A stretch of DNA of 64,000 nucleotides from the NCBI RefSeq assembly GCF_007559005.1, contig NZ_CP041763.1, positions 1,644,463-1,708,462 of the forward strand, read 5' to 3'. Under the pieces are notes generated by a model. That model ran no database searches, was not told the DNA's origin, and saw only the letters and a list, made by a program, of their open reading frames with translations. Source of the DNA: Gordonia zhaorongruii (GTDB lineage: Bacteria > Actinomycetota > Actinomycetes > Mycobacteriales > Mycobacteriaceae). Shown piece by piece: positions 1 to 8,475 of the stretch. Within the stretch, counting starts at the first letter, position 1. Each line of letters starts with the position of its first letter. Both the position numbers and the translations under genes were made by a program.

Positions 1-2481
1 GCCCAGGAACCACAGCTCATCGGAGGCGCCGCGCCGCACCCGATCGCCGGTCCGGTACATGCGCCGTCCGCTGCCATCCGGGCACGCGACGAATCGGATG
101 GCGGTCGTGATCGGCTGATGGAGGATCCCGTTCGCGAGACTGGGACCGGCCACGTACAGGTCACCGTCGCCACCCGGCGGCACCCGGCGAAGACGGCGGT
201 CGAGCACCAGTAGATCCACGCCGCGCATCGGACGCCCCAAGGGCACCGTGGGTTCGCCGGAATCAGCGGCGATGGCGTCGGTGAGGGCCACACTGCAGGT
301 GGTCTCCGTCGGACCGTACGCGCAGCGCACCGAACGACTCCTCGCCCAGCGTCGAATCAACGGCGCCGGGCACACATCGCCGCCGACGATGAGATGAGTG
401 ACTGTCGAGGCCTCGTCTTCGGGAATGGTCGCCAGGGCCGCCGGGGTGACCAGCAGATGGCTGACCGAGTGCTCGGTCAGGAACTCGGCTAGCTCCCTTC
501 CACCCCGGACATCGGTCGGAACCACAGCGAGGGCAGCACCCACGTGCGCCGCGGCGAGCATCTCCACGATCGCGGTATCGAACCCGGGCGACGCGAAATG
601 CGCGACCACGCTGCGGCGGTCGAGCGCGTAGTGCTCATCTACCTCGGCGATCAGGTCGGCGATGCCGCTGTGCGACACCACGACTCCCTTCGGCTTCCCC
701 GTCGTTCCCGATGTGTACAGGAGATAGGCCGGAGCATTGGCCGCCACGCAGGCGATGGTGAGCCGCGCACCGTCGACGGGTTCGATCGTCCGCAGGTCGA
801 TAGCACCGGGCCACGTGTGCGGACCATCGGTCAGCACAGCCGCAGGGGCGCAGTCGGCGAGGATCATCGCCTTCCGCCGCTCCGGCAGTGTCGGGTCGAT
901 CGGCACCACGCACATCCCCGCCGCCGAGACAGCCCACGCGGCAGCGACGCTGTGGGCCGACCGTTCGACGACGACAGCGACCGTGGAACCGCCGTTCGCG
1001 CGTGTACGCAGCGCCTCGGCGATCCCTGCGGCCCGATCGGCGATCTCGCGATACGAGAGGACCCCGGTGGCTGTGATCACGGCGGGCTCGTCACTGCTGC
1101 GATGCCGGAGGTACTCGGCGGCGAGGGTCGAACGCTCCCCGGTGGAGGGATTCCGGATCGGTGAGGCGATCGCACCGGGGGAGAGGTCGGTCATCGTCGC
1201 CGACTCCGCGGAAGTGGCGAGAGCATCGACGCACTCGTTGATGCCGGCGAGGAACCACTCTGCGGACTCCACGGAGTGGCACTGCGGGTTGGCTTCCACC
1301 TCGACCCGGAGGTCACCGATGTGCCCGGGATAGATGTTGACGTTCACGTCGCTGACCGGGCCGGTCGACAGAACGCGGAAACTCGCCTGTGTGTCGGCGC
1401 CGAGTGAGATGGACGGCGGTGTCGGCGCGATGTTGACCACTGGGCCCAGCCTCGTGAGGAACCCGTGTTCAGCGAAGCCGGCACGCTTGCCCGCACTGCC
1501 GGTCAGCATCTCCTCATACCGGAACTGCTGATGCCTCAGCGCTCCGGACAACAGTGCGGCCACCGCGCGCAGATGATCGTCGACGGTGCTGTCCATCGCC
1601 CGCGGAACCACGATCGGCAGAAGATTCGACATCGTGCCGGCCGCAGCACGCAACGCCGCCGTGGTACGCGCCGAGGTGACCAATGTCAGGGGGATGACCG
1701 GTCGGTCCCGGATTCTGGCGAGATGCATCGCTGTCGCAGCCACCAGAACCGCGACCGGGGGGACACCCGATCGGGCAGCGACCGTCTGCACGCTGCCCAG
1801 TGTCGCCGCCTTCAGGTCCGTCGTCGCCACATGCCGATCCAATGAGGGGGCCGCGGCGCGGTCGGTGAGGTGCAATGGCTCGTCGAACTCGGCGAGCGCC
1901 TCGGCCCAATGGGCCCGGTCGCGCTCCTGTCGGGGCGACCCCGCATACCGTTCCTCGTGATCGAGGATCGACTGCACCGACGAGGGCGCGGGGGGAGGAG
2001 CCCCGGCGTCGGCGCCGACTGTCACGCAATACCTATGTGCCACATGTCGAATCAGCAGTCCAGCGGCGAAGCCGTCCAGCAGGATGTGATGCGCACGGGC
2101 GTAGAAGATCCAGTGATCGGCGGACACCTCGATGAGTGCCGACCGGACCAACGGTCCGTCCAATGGCATCGCAGCGGCAGTCTCCGCCGCCATCCACGAT
2201 TCCACGGTCGCCACCGGTTTTGCGCTATCGGTCAGGGAGATGATCTCGACGATGTCGGGTTGCGCCGAGTCGTCGATCCGCAGCTGTGGTGCTCCATCCA
2301 CCACGATCACGCGCGTTGTGGACACTTCCAGGTCGGCGGCGACCTCGTTTGCGACATCCACAATGGCACGCGGGTCCACGCGGCCACGGATCTCCAGGCA
2401 CTGAGCGATGGAGATGGGGATATCGTCCCCGAGTACCGCCTGTGCGTACCAGAGAGCGCGCTGAGCTCGGTTCAGCCGCAT
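1..2481 (-). CDS. Nonribosomal peptide synthetase, condensation-adenylation module (3' end outside window)
   Basis: The open frame runs 827 codons from ATG at 2481 to the left edge without a stop. The first ~430 residues are a condensation domain with an intact HHILLDG active-site motif at residues 129-135. An adenylation domain follows, with core motifs YTSGTTGKPKG, YGPTE and YRTGDR; the window cuts just after the last, so the carrier and any thioesterase domain lie outside. The N-terminus (LNRAQRALWYAQ) and the stretch GPVVNI...STGPVSD recall EntF/DhbF siderophore synthetases, whose first C domain accepts an aryl acid. That resemblance is from memory, not a search. The start is 2 nt after the stop of the methyltransferase, so it is co-transcribed. 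The substrate cannot be predicted safely. Confidence 0.88.
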   Translation of the reverse strand, partial: MRLNRAQRALWYAQAVLGDDIPISIAQCLEIRGRVDPRAIVDVANEVAADLEVSTTRVIVVDGAPQLRIDDSAQPDIVEIISLTDSAKPVATVESWMAAETAAAMPLDGPLVRSALIEVSADHWIFYARAHHILLDGFAAGLLIRHVAHRYCVTVGADAGAPPPAPSSVQSILDHEERYAGSPRQERDRAHWAEALAEFDEPLHLTDRAAAPSLDRHVATTDLKAATLGSVQTVAARSGVPPVAVLVAATAMHLARIRDRPVIPLTLVTSARTTAALRAAAGTMSNLLPIVVPRAMDSTVDDHLRAVAALLSGALRHQQFRYEEMLTGSAGKRAGFAEHGFLTRLGPVVNIAPTPPSISLGADTQASFRVLSTGPVSDVNVNIYPGHIGDLRVEVEANPQCHSVESAEWFLAGINECVDALATSAESATMTDLSPGAIASPIRNPSTGERSTLAAEYLRHRSSDEPAVITATGVLSYREIADRAAGIAEALRTRANGGSTVAVVVERSAHSVAAAWAVSAAGMCVVPIDPTLPERRKAMILADCAPAAVLTDGPHTWPGAIDLRTIEPVDGARLTIACVAANAPAYLLYTSGTTGKPKGVVVSHSGIADLIAEVDEHYALDRRSVVAHFASPGFDTAIVEMLAAAHVGAALAVVPTDVRGGRELAEFLTEHSVSHLLVTPAALATIPEDEASTVTHLIVGGDVCPAPLIRRWARSRSVRCAYGPTETTCSVALTDAIAADSGEPTVPLGRPMRGVDLLVLDRRLRRVPPGGDGDLYVAGPSLANGILHQPITTAIRFVACPDGSGRRMYRTGDRVRRGASDELWFLG

Positions 2482-2483
2482 GC

Positions 2484-3212
2484 TCACTCGGCTCCCGCCC
2501 TCACAGCCCGAATCGCGACGAGTCGTTCCGTGCGCTGTCCTGCTTCGATCAACCCCTGGTCTTCGAGCCAGCGCGCTCGACCTGTCATGACCGGCCCGAA
2601 CTCGAGCGATTCCTCGTCGGAGATCGCCGTGTCGAACCCGAGAGCGCGCAGATCCGCCAGTGTCCGCTCGGTCCCGGTCACGGTGGAGTGGACGATGATC
2701 ACCACTCCACCCGGCCGCACGAGCTGCGGTAGTCGAGAGATGACCGCGTCGACGACCTTCCTGCCGTCGGGCCCGGCATTCCAGGCGTGCCCGTCTGTCG
2801 CGCTGTCCGGAGCCGGAACGTAAGGCGGATTGGTGATGACCAGATCGGCGGGCGCGAGCGCGGGCAGCACGCCTACGTCTGCGTCCACGACGTCGATCGA
2901 GACGCCGTTGGCCGACGCATTCGCCTTCACCGTTTCGATGGCGCCGCGTGCGTCGTCGACGGCCGTGACCCGCGCACCTGCGCGGGCGGCGTACACCGAA
3001 GCGATACCGCTGCCGGCGCACAACTCGATCACCCGGGGATGCTCGATGGGGGACGCCAGCACCTCGGCGACAGTGCGTCGGCACAGCATCGCCGAATCGA
3101 CGGCCGGCGCGTAGACGCCGGCTTTGACGGCGATCCTGGGCCGTTCGATCGGCACCTGGGCGAGGATCTGATCGGTGGACGCGGTCGCAGCTGAAGCGCC
3201 TTTCGCCAGCAT
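2484..3212 (-). CDS. HemK/PrmC-like class I SAM-dependent methyltransferase
   Basis: A 242-residue protein with the Rossmann SAM-binding motif VIELCAGSGIAS and the catalytic NPPY motif of N5-glutamine (HemK/MTQ2) or N6-adenine methyltransferases. Start ATG at 3212 overlaps the TGA of the upstream diiron-enzyme gene (TGATG), typical of translational coupling. An in-frame ATG at 3254 is possible but would sit inside the neighbour. By family it methylates Gln or Asn in a protein; whether it targets a release factor, or modifies the product of the downstream synthetase, is unknown. I infer an operon diiron enzyme - methyltransferase - NRPS from the 2-3 nt junctions. Confidence 0.85.
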   Translation of the reverse strand: MLAKGASAATASTDQILAQVPIERPRIAVKAGVYAPAVDSAMLCRRTVAEVLASPIEHPRVIELCAGSGIASVYAARAGARVTAVDDARGAIETVKANASANGVSIDVVDADVGVLPALAPADLVITNPPYVPAPDSATDGHAWNAGPDGRKVVDAVISRLPQLVRPGGVVIIVHSTVTGTERTLADLRALGFDTAISDEESLEFGPVMTGRARWLEDQGLIEAGQRTERLVAIRAVRAGAE

Positions 3213-4210
3213 CACGCGTCCACGGGTATCAGCGATGACCGGCCGTCCTCCCATGAGTCCCAGATGTGGCGCGTCGCGAGTCCCTCCACCGCGCTGCAGA
3301 TGAGGGCACCGCGCAAGAGACCGATCCGTGCCTCCGGAGTTGTGCCGAGCGTGCCTGCGACCTCGCGAACGATGAGCTGTTCGTGGACCGAATCCGCCTC
3401 GACGTGCTCGTCGAAGAAGATGCGCGCGTCCGCGCCGATTCCGAGGCGACGGAGGCCGCGACTGTACTCGCGGCTGGGGATCGCCGAAGTCATTTCCACT
3501 ACGCACAGATGCCCGATCAACTCGTGAATTCGCGAGCGATGCAATCCGAAGTACGAGAGAACGTTCACCGCGGTCAGTGTCCGAACCGGAATCGCATTCA
3601 GATAATGGGCGTACTCCGAATTCAATCCGAGACCGCGCATGAGTGCGGCATACAGCGTCGCGTGCATGTAATCGAGTCGGCCACCACCGTATTCGTCCAT
3701 CTGCACTTCGATCAGTCCGGCTTTCGCACGTCCGTGTAAACGCGGAATAGCGAACGTGTGCACGTCGGCTTCTCGAAGCTGATTCAGGGAGCGATGAATG
3801 ACGACCTCGCGGAACTGCTCGATGGTCGCCGAACGCGCCATGTACTTCGCGAGCGGCGGGCCGTCGGACGATTCGCCGGTCCGGAACAACGCCTGCGTCA
3901 CGTCGCCGGGATCGTCCACCGAACCGACGAGGTCGTCCAGCGCAGCGCCGACGTGCTGCTCGATCTGAGCACGCACCGCAAGCAGGTCGACGTCCCATTC
4001 CGCGGCGTCGTCGATCCCTTCGATTCCACGAAGATGCAGTTCGTACAGGAGTGTGAGCGCCAGCTGGAGGTCGTCGTCGGCGAGAATGTCGACGGTTGCG
4101 GTGACCGCGTCGTCAACAGCGAGATGGAGGTCGTCGCGGGACCGGAGTGGGTCCTCGAGCGCTGCGATCAGGCATCCGCTCACCGGGCCCCGTGGCGTCG
4201 GCATCGGCAT
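3212..4210 (-). CDS. Haem-oxygenase-like diiron enzyme (iron-containing redox enzyme family)
   Basis: A 332-residue protein of the helical haem-oxygenase-like fold that binds a nonhaem diiron centre. Visible family signatures are DDLQLALTLLYELHLRG (Glu57, His59), MDEYGGGR with Glu173 and His183 ten residues on, and FFDEHVEADSVHEQ (Glu268, His269, His276), all likely metal ligands. ATG at 4210 was chosen because it precedes PTPRGPVS, where homologues usually begin; the frame remains open to 4324 but that would run into the divergent CDGSH gene. Members of this superfamily catalyse N-oxygenation, desaturation or C-C cleavage. The substrate here is unknown. It is coupled to the methyltransferase downstream. 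Confidence 0.82.
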   Translation of the reverse strand: MPMPTPRGPVSGCLIAALEDPLRSRDDLHLAVDDAVTATVDILADDDLQLALTLLYELHLRGIEGIDDAAEWDVDLLAVRAQIEQHVGAALDDLVGSVDDPGDVTQALFRTGESSDGPPLAKYMARSATIEQFREVVIHRSLNQLREADVHTFAIPRLHGRAKAGLIEVQMDEYGGGRLDYMHATLYAALMRGLGLNSEYAHYLNAIPVRTLTAVNVLSYFGLHRSRIHELIGHLCVVEMTSAIPSREYSRGLRRLGIGADARIFFDEHVEADSVHEQLIVREVAGTLGTTPEARIGLLRGALICSAVEGLATRHIWDSWEDGRSSLIPVDA

Positions 4211-4300
4211 CCGCGGCTCAGTGACATTGGCCGCGTCATTCTCGATCAGTAGACTTGATCCGATCGTCGAATCGTCCAGCTGTGCAGGAAAAGAGGACAC

Positions 4301-4537
4301 ATGACCTCCCACTCTCGCGATCACGATCCGGCGAGTCCGGACGTTTCGGTAATTCCGTGCCCGGGTGGACCATTACTGGTTCGCGGGCCGATCTCAGTGC
4401 TCAACGGTGATGGTACAGAGTTTACTCCTCGCCGCCAGACCGTCGCATTCTGTCGCTGCGGCAGATCCACCATTTCGCCGATGTGCGACGGATCGCATAA
4501 ATTGCGACGCAATGACCGAGGTGACGGCAATGGGTGA
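4301..4537 (+). CDS. CDGSH iron-sulfur domain protein
   Basis: A 78-residue protein with a complete [2Fe-2S]-binding signature CRCGRSTISPMCDGSH (three Cys, one His) near residues 51-66. No signal peptide or membrane segment is seen. Such small bacterial proteins are redox or cluster-transfer modules. It diverges from the diiron enzyme across about 90 nt, a pairing that suggests it could pass electrons or iron to that enzyme; this is inference. The stop TGA is immediately followed by the GTG start of the MFS exporter, so the two are one transcript. Confidence 0.9.
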   Translation: MTSHSRDHDPASPDVSVIPCPGGPLLVRGPISVLNGDGTEFTPRRQTVAFCRCGRSTISPMCDGSHKLRRNDRGDGNG

Positions 4538-5740
4538 GTGCATCACACAGTGATCGGTAACCGACCGACACCTCCGACCCGCAACGGCACGATACGGTTC
4601 GCGGTCCCCGTTCTGGCCGCCGTCCAGTTCGTGATCGTGGTCGACGAGACGGCGATCGCTCTCCTCGGCCCGCAGGTGGCACACGAGTTCGCCACCGGCG
4701 ACGAGATCCGACACCTGCTCATCACGCCGTTCGCCGCGGCGTTCGTGATGCTGCTTCCGCTGACTGCCCTCGCACTACGTGGGCTGGACCCGCGCCGCGC
4801 CGTCGGGCCGGCAGCGGTCGCCTTCGCCGTGAGTGCGGCGGCCGGAGCACTCGCGCCGTCGGTCGCCTGGCTGGTGGCAGCGCGAGCCGCGCAGGGCGCC
4901 ACAGCTGCGGTGGCGACGACGTGCGTACTGGCCTCCCTGCACCTGGTCACGATGCACTCGTCCCGCCGGACCCGTGACTTCGCGATCTTCTCGGTGCTCT
5001 CCGGGGCCGGGGCGATGGCAGCTCTGCTCATCGCGGCACCCATCGCGACTGCCTCCTGGCGGTGGTGCTTCTGGGCCGTGGGGTCAGCCGCCATGGTCTG
5101 CGCGCTGGGATGGCGGGCCATCCGAGGTGCGGTCGGCGGCGCAGCTGCGGAAACGCGCGCGGTCACGGACCAGAGCACGTCGGTCGCGCATGGCGCAGCG
5201 GGTCTCGGACGCCCGGGCGCGGTTCGCACTTTCGTCTCGGTGGTCGCGGCCAATGCCGTGCTGAGTGCCACCGTGATCACGGCGAGTTTCGCGCTTCAGC
5301 AGGATCACGGATGGACCCCGATGTCGACGGGGCTGGCCTTTCTCGCACTCAACGCCGCGGCCGCGGCGGGCGCGGTGATCGTCGGGCGGTCCCACTCCGG
5401 CCGATCGGGGAGGCTTCTGACTCTCGGCGGCATCGCCCTCGCAGTCGGATGCGCCGGCATCGCCGTGGTCCCGGATACGCCGCTGGCGCTGATCGGTGCG
5501 ACTGTTCCGGTCGGGCTCGGCATCGGAGTCGTCTTCCCGATCGTCAACGATCGAGCGCTGATGGTGGCGACATCGCGCCCACTGGGAGGGGCAGCGGCTC
5601 TGGGTACGACCCAGCAAGTCGGGTTGGCGTCCGGTGCAGTCGTCGCAGCGCTGCACTCAGGTATCGCCCTAGCCGTGCTAGCGGCGGCCGTCGCACTGGT
5701 GGTCGTGGTGTGCATGTCGCGCGAGCCGACCGAGAGCTGA
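4538..5740 (+). CDS. MFS transporter, drug/metabolite exporter type
   Basis: A 400-residue, very hydrophobic protein with about 12 predicted membrane segments and the early VDETAIALLGPQ helix seen in drug-efflux MFS proteins. GTG start directly follows the CDGSH stop; a second in-frame GTG lies 12 nt downstream. Placed between a biosynthetic-looking operon and a lactate locus, it may export the product of the neighbouring synthetase, but this is only positional. It is somewhat short for the 14-helix DHA2 group. Confidence 0.8.
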   Translation: MHHTVIGNRPTPPTRNGTIRFAVPVLAAVQFVIVVDETAIALLGPQVAHEFATGDEIRHLLITPFAAAFVMLLPLTALALRGLDPRRAVGPAAVAFAVSAAAGALAPSVAWLVAARAAQGATAAVATTCVLASLHLVTMHSSRRTRDFAIFSVLSGAGAMAALLIAAPIATASWRWCFWAVGSAAMVCALGWRAIRGAVGGAAAETRAVTDQSTSVAHGAAGLGRPGAVRTFVSVVAANAVLSATVITASFALQQDHGWTPMSTGLAFLALNAAAAAGAVIVGRSHSGRSGRLLTLGGIALAVGCAGIAVVPDTPLALIGATVPVGLGIGVVFPIVNDRALMVATSRPLGGAAALGTTQQVGLASGAVVAALHSGIALAVLAAAVALVVVVCMSREPTES

Positions 5741-5755
5741 GCCGGCCGAATGCCG

Positions 5756-6526
5756 CTAGCGGGTCACCTCGTCGATCGCGGCGGTCAGCCGCTGCCAGGC
5801 ATCCGAGGACGGGTCGCCCCACTCTGCGTTGCCCACCCCGTCGACCACGTCCAGGGTGGCCTTGGAACCGGCCTTCTGCGCGTACCGTTCGGACAGTTCG
5901 ACGGGCACGATGTCGTCATCCGCCCCGTGGAGAAGGCGAACCGGAATCGCCGGACTGAGCTGGGCTGGGTCGGCCATCGAATACGCATCGGGGACCTCTG
6001 TCGGCGTTCCGCCGATGAATCGCTCGACAGCCCCGTCTGCGATGTCCAAGTCGGCAGCACGGGCGAGATCGGCGATGGGAGCTAGAGCGACGACTCCCGT
6101 AACCTGCAAGTTCTCGGTCTTCCACCGGGCACCACCGGGCAGGCTCGACCGGCTCGCCGCCCACAACGCGAGATGCCCGCCCGCGGAGTGACCGACAAGG
6201 GTGATGGTGCGCGGGGCCTCGTTGTGGAGGGTCCACTCCCGCCCACTCAATTGAATCTGGTCGATCGCGGTGACGACGTCGTCGAACGCCGATGCCCAGC
6301 CACCTGCGCCGTGCCGGTAGCCGACCGATGCGGTCAGATGTCCGGCAGCAGCCAGCGCATGCCCGGCAGCCCACGTTCGAAACCGGTCGGGCGCGTCCCA
6401 GAAGCCTCCGTGCAGAAGCAGCACCAGCGAGTCCGTCGGCTCGGCCGGTTCGAAGACATCCGCGATGTTCGATGCACTCGATCCGTATCGCATCGAGGCG
6501 TCTGGGTTCTCCACGTCATCAGCCAT
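5756..6526 (-). CDS. Alpha/beta hydrolase (kynurenine formamidase/carboxylesterase-like) with Asn in place of catalytic His
   Basis: A 256-residue alpha/beta hydrolase with the oxyanion motif LLLHGGFW (residues 37-43), nucleophile GHSAGGH (Ser114) and a candidate acid in GADDDIVP (203-205). In relatives the C-terminal triad His sits in G-x-G-H-F-D-x-x-D-P; here the segment reads GVGNAEWGDP, so Asn233 occupies the His place and no other His follows. ATG at 6526 was chosen; in-frame starts at 6586 and 6493 exist. It converges on the MFS gene with 15 nt between stops. It could be a degenerate esterase or a non-catalytic binding protein. Confidence 0.8.
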   Translation of the reverse strand: MADDVENPDASMRYGSSASNIADVFEPAEPTDSLVLLLHGGFWDAPDRFRTWAAGHALAAAGHLTASVGYRHGAGGWASAFDDVVTAIDQIQLSGREWTLHNEAPRTITLVGHSAGGHLALWAASRSSLPGGARWKTENLQVTGVVALAPIADLARAADLDIADGAVERFIGGTPTEVPDAYSMADPAQLSPAIPVRLLHGADDDIVPVELSERYAQKAGSKATLDVVDGVGNAEWGDPSSDAWQRLTAAIDEVTR

Positions 6527-6610
6527 GCCCACACAGTACGACCGGAATCGATCGAATACGCCGGTTGCGTACGCATCCACCGTCACGCCGGCGAAATCCG
6601 TGACACACCA

Positions 6611-8278
6611 TCACGGCAGAATCCACGAGAGGATCGGCGTGGACTGGAGGTACACCAGGGTGCAGAGGAGCAGCAGCATCACCGCGCTGTAGCCGATGAC
6701 CTTGCGCAGCAGAATCGGCTCAGAGCCCGGTTGTCCCACCGCCGTCGCCGCAATGGTCAGATTCTGCGGACTCACGAGTTTGCCGACGACGCCGCCGGAG
6801 GTGTTGGCGGCGACCAGCAGCGTCGGGTCGATACCGGCGGTGTGTCCTGCCGCCTGCTGCAGTTTCGCGAACAATGCGTTCGAGGACGTGTCGGAGCCCG
6901 TCACTGCGGTTCCCATCCAGCCGAGAATCGGCGAGAAGAAGGCGAAAACCGTACCCGTGCCGGCCAACCAGGTGCCGATGGCGACCGTCTGCCCGGATTG
7001 ATTCATCACATAGCTCAGTCCGAGGACAGTCGCAACGGTGGCGATCGCCAGCCACATCTTCGCGACGGTCGCGCCGAACGCCGTCACGCCCCTCCCGATG
7101 CTCATCGGGAATCGACCGGAATGCGTGAACACGGTGTACACCAACGCAACGAGCACGCCGCAGATCAGAAGCAGGGTCCCGGGGTTCGAGAGCCATGAGA
7201 ACTTGTAGATCGCACTCTCAGACGGACTGCCGTCACCGGTGACCAGGTTTCCGTAAAGGCCGGGCCACTCCACGGTGCGATCCGTGCCGTCGAGCCAGGA
7301 CGGCAGGTCGAATCCGATGGTCCACAGCTTGGCGACGCCGAAGACGATGATGACGAGCAGGTACGGGAACAGTGCGAGGCCCACTCGAGACTTACTCAGT
7401 CGCTCGGGTTCCACCTGTGACAACTGGTCGTCCGGTGTCGATGGGTGCCAGAACTGGAGCATCACAATGGCGGCGGCCAATCCGGCGAGGGAGGCGACGA
7501 CGTCGGTCAACTCGTACGAGAAGTGACTCGAGCACCAGAATTGCGCGATCGCGAAGACCACCCCGGTCACTAGCGCTATCGGCCACGCCTGCCGAAGTCC
7601 GCGCTTACCGTCCACCAGGAACAGCAACAGCAGCGGCACGAACAGCGCGAGCAGTGGTGTCTGACGCCCGACCGTAGCCGCGATCTCGGTAGCTGGGATT
7701 CCGGTGAGGCTCCCGGCGGTCGTGATCGGAATCGCCATGGCGCCGAAGGCGACTGGGGCGGTATTCGCCACCAGCACGGTGACGGCTGCGCGAAGCGGAG
7801 GCATGCCCAGAGCGATCAGCATGGCACCGGTGATCGCGATGGGGGCGCCGAATCCGGCGAGGGCTTCGAGCATGCCGCCGAAGCAGAATGCGATCAGCAT
7901 GGCCTGCACGCGGATATCCCCGCGGCCGATCGAGTTGAACACCCGACGGAGGTCCTCGAAGCGACCGCTCACCACCGTGAGCTCGTAGAACCAGATCGCC
8001 GCAACGACGATCCACATCACTGGGAAGAGGCCGAAGATGATTCCTTGAGCCGCCGACAACGCGGTGAGCGAGACCGGCATGTCGAATGCGAAGATCGCAA
8101 CGACGATCGCCACTGCGAGCGCTCCGAGGCCGGAGTACCAGGCTTTGAGTTTGAATCCAGCCAGCAGGATGAAGAAGGTCAGCAACGGGATGATCCCGAC
8201 GAGCGCCGATGCGGTGAGGTTCCCCGCGACCGCGTCGGTCGAGGGCGCGAACGTCGTTGCGAGTGCAGTTCCTGCCAT
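6611..8278 (-). CDS. lctP: L-lactate permease (LctP family)
   Basis: A 555-residue polytopic membrane protein of the LctP/LldP/GlcA lactate-glycolate permease family. Typical stretches include FGGMLEALAGFGAPIAITG, the VANTAPVAFGA segment, and GSDTSSNALFAKLQ...AANTSGGVVGKLVSPQNLTIA near the C-terminus. ATG at 8278 is preceded by an AGGT core about 7 nt upstream; a GTG at 8287 is possible. It is divergent from lutABC, the lactate utilisation operon, so substrate uptake and oxidation share one intergenic control region of about 200 nt. Confidence 0.93.
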   Translation of the reverse strand: MAGTALATTFAPSTDAVAGNLTASALVGIIPLLTFFILLAGFKLKAWYSGLGALAVAIVVAIFAFDMPVSLTALSAAQGIIFGLFPVMWIVVAAIWFYELTVVSGRFEDLRRVFNSIGRGDIRVQAMLIAFCFGGMLEALAGFGAPIAITGAMLIALGMPPLRAAVTVLVANTAPVAFGAMAIPITTAGSLTGIPATEIAATVGRQTPLLALFVPLLLLFLVDGKRGLRQAWPIALVTGVVFAIAQFWCSSHFSYELTDVVASLAGLAAAIVMLQFWHPSTPDDQLSQVEPERLSKSRVGLALFPYLLVIIVFGVAKLWTIGFDLPSWLDGTDRTVEWPGLYGNLVTGDGSPSESAIYKFSWLSNPGTLLLICGVLVALVYTVFTHSGRFPMSIGRGVTAFGATVAKMWLAIATVATVLGLSYVMNQSGQTVAIGTWLAGTGTVFAFFSPILGWMGTAVTGSDTSSNALFAKLQQAAGHTAGIDPTLLVAANTSGGVVGKLVSPQNLTIAATAVGQPGSEPILLRKVIGYSAVMLLLLCTLVYLQSTPILSWILP

Positions 8279-8331
8279 GTGAAACACCTGGATCCGGACG
8301 CAGGGGTGCGGCTAGCAGGCACCGATACCGG

Positions 8332-8342
8332 TGGTCGGACTG
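8332..8342. promoter_or_regulatory. Weak candidate FadR/GntR-type (LldR-like) operator
   Basis: In the lctP-lutA divergent region TGGTCGGACTG matches the GntR/FadR half-pattern T-N-G-T-N3-A-C-N-A at all but the last position. LldR repressors of this family commonly control lactate operons. The fit is imperfect and no regulator gene is adjacent, so this is a weak suggestion. Confidence 0.2.
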
Positions 8343-8475
8343 CCATGACGCCGATATGACCGAGATCACAATACGCCCCGGCGTACCGAGCGCCGCAGGT
8401 GTTGCCGAATATCGGGCGTGCCGGTTCGGTCCGGCGTTACCGTGGAGTGATTCCCGACGATCTCGGAGTTGTTGC

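Noticed and set aside
3213..3998. N-terminal extension of the methyltransferase frame
   Set aside because: The extra ~260 codons overlap the diiron enzyme in another frame, are Arg-rich and resemble no domain; the coupled ATG at 3212 gives a normal-length methyltransferase.
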